Shown here: in pieces, positions 5,431 to 6,236 of the stretch
Layout: each line of letters starts with the position of its first letter
Numbering within the stretch: the first letter of the stretch is position 1
Origin: Desulfurellales bacterium
GTDB lineage: Bacteria; Campylobacterota_A; Desulfurellia; Desulfurellales; Hippeaceae
Assembly: GCA_027064405.1 (NCBI GenBank)
Contig: JAMOPP010000182.1
Location: forward strand, 1-6,236
Length of the DNA stretch: 6,236 bases
Direction of reading: 5' to 3'
Translations under genes and position numbers: made by a program
The notes under the pieces: generated by a model
Told to the model about the DNA's origin: nothing
What the model saw: only the letters and a program-made list of their open reading frames with translations
The model's database searches: none

Positions 5431-6236
5431 TTACTTCTCTATTTCATTTTTTATTAATTCGATAGCCTTATCGGTTGACATATTCGGATTTATTGTTATG
5501 CAATTTGCAGGCTTTTCAAAAATTGTTTTCTGTTTTATGTAGATTTCATATCTTCCATCTGATGCATTTTGCTCATATTCTCTTTTTTTAAAATGCTCAA
5601 TGACCGTTTTATCGTCTGTGTCAACAAAAACAGTAGTTGGCTCAATCGCAAGCCGTTTCATACTTTCCTTTACGCCGTTTCTTGCCTTTTCTGTAAGGTA
5701 TGTGGCATCAAGGATGGCGCTTTTACCTTTTTTTAACAGATTGTATGCATTTTCACTCATTTGAGCATAAACCCTATCACTCATTTTGCTTGAATAAATT
5801 CCTTTTCCAAAATCAGACAAATCCTTTTCATCTTCTTTTAATCCCGCAAGCTGTTTTCTCAAAATATCGGAACTTATCACCTCTGCATTTATTTCATCTT
5901 TTAACAGATTTGCTATATAACTTTTCCCTGAACCACTCAATCCGCACATAACTATTAATTTCGGTTTATAAATTTTCGGAATGTAGCCAAAAGCAAGGTC
6001 AAAATATCTATTTGCCTCATCCCTATTCTGCTGGAAGAATGCAATTTTGCCTCTAACAAAAGCCCTGTAAATTTTATAAAAGTTCAATATTTTTTTCAAG
6101 CCATCGTCTTTTGAAAACTCGCTATAATAACGCAAAAACAAATTTGACAAATCGTATCTGCCGTAATTTTCAAGATCCATTAATAGGAACGCCACATCGC
6201 TTGCTGTATCTGAATATCTAAATCTGTCGTTAAATT
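5431..6236 (-). CDS. Partial APH-like/P-loop kinase fusion protein, C-terminal part
   Basis: The reading frame runs from the right edge on the minus strand to TAA at 5431-5433, so about 267 C-terminal codons are visible and the N-terminus is missing. The GTG at 6193-6195 is internal: the frame continues upstream as FNDRFRYSDTASD. That stretch plus VAFLLMDLENYGRYDL is the end of an aminoglycoside-phosphotransferase-like kinase domain. A linker follows (FYKIYRAFVRGKIAFFQQN), then a P-loop kinase domain with Walker A GLSGSGKS (bases 5920-5943), SSDILRKQLAGL, DATYLTEKARNGVKESM and a lid-like FKKREYEQNASDGRYEIY. This layout matches proteins annotated as 'bifunctional aminoglycoside phosphotransferase/ATP-binding protein', a widespread family of unknown substrate; despite the name it is not evidence of antibiotic resistance. 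It converges on the pilus operon with a 55-base gap and has no obvious link to it. Confidence 0.88.
   Translation of the reverse strand, partial: FNDRFRYSDTASDVAFLLMDLENYGRYDLSNLFLRYYSEFSKDDGLKKILNFYKIYRAFVRGKIAFFQQNRDEANRYFDLAFGYIPKIYKPKLIVMCGLSGSGKSYIANLLKDEINAEVISSDILRKQLAGLKEDEKDLSDFGKGIYSSKMSDRVYAQMSENAYNLLKKGKSAILDATYLTEKARNGVKESMKRLAIEPTTVFVDTDDKTVIEHFKKREYEQNASDGRYEIYIKQKTIFEKPANCITINPNMSTDKAIELIKNEIEK

Noticed and set aside
5394..5434. An 8-bp inverted repeat GTAATTAA/TTAATTAC between the convergent genes, considered as a bidirectional terminator
   Set aside because: The stem is almost all A-T with a 25-base loop and would be very weak; in such AT-rich DNA it can occur by chance. 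No better terminator is visible in the 55-base gap.
1..6236. CRISPR arrays, tRNA or rRNA genes, insertion sequences and long repeats
   Set aside because: No regularly spaced repeats, clover-leaf sequences, transposase frames or terminal inverted repeats were seen; the only low-complexity regions are the Gly/Asn linker near 165-212 and the A-rich stalk of the TPR gene.

Overview
The window is AT-rich DNA with many ATA isoleucine codons. It encodes a lipoprotein-type outer-membrane secretin, a prepilin and inner-membrane pilus assembly proteins, so the source is a Gram-negative (diderm) bacterium. The low GC and the prepilin style would suit groups such as Deferribacterota, Desulfurella/Hippea relatives or Campylobacterota. 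That placement is a guess from composition and family resemblance, not something the sequence proves.

Layout. (1) 1-413, plus strand: the 3' end of a gene that begins before the window. Its product has a Gly/Asn/Ser linker and a very basic C-terminus; it may be a minor pilin-like protein. (2) 522-1136: a complete prepilin gene with a good promoter (437-465), a strong Shine-Dalgarno (509-515) and a clear intrinsic terminator (1168-1203), so it looks like a single-gene transcription unit. (3) 1235-5375: an MSHA-type pilus assembly operon reading rightward. It holds an ExeA/MshM-like AAA ATPase, a PilO/MshJ-like protein, a PilP/MshK-like protein, a secretin lipoprotein (MshL-like) and a TPR protein with one N-terminal membrane anchor (MshN-like). 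The last four genes are tightly packed (0 nt gap, 14 nt overlap, 6 nt gap). (4) 5431-6236, minus strand: a convergent gene for the C-terminal part of an aminoglycoside-phosphotransferase-like/P-loop kinase fusion. Its N-terminus lies beyond the right edge and it is probably unrelated to the pilus genes.

How the genes fit together. The secretin would form the outer-membrane pore. The PilP-like and PilO-like proteins would link it to the inner membrane, the ATPase would act at the inner membrane as assembly factor, and the TPR protein would scaffold the complex. The prepilin would be one of the subunits. The window has no extension ATPase (MshE/PilB), platform protein (MshG/PilC), retraction ATPase, prepilin peptidase or PilM/PilN (MshI) homologue, so the machine must be completed from elsewhere in the genome.

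The most interesting points are the consensus promoter whose predicted start site falls on the ATG of the ATPase gene (a leaderless mRNA), the ExeA-like ATPase that stops right after its membrane helix without a periplasmic peptidoglycan-binding domain, and the rearranged and incomplete MSHA-type gene order.
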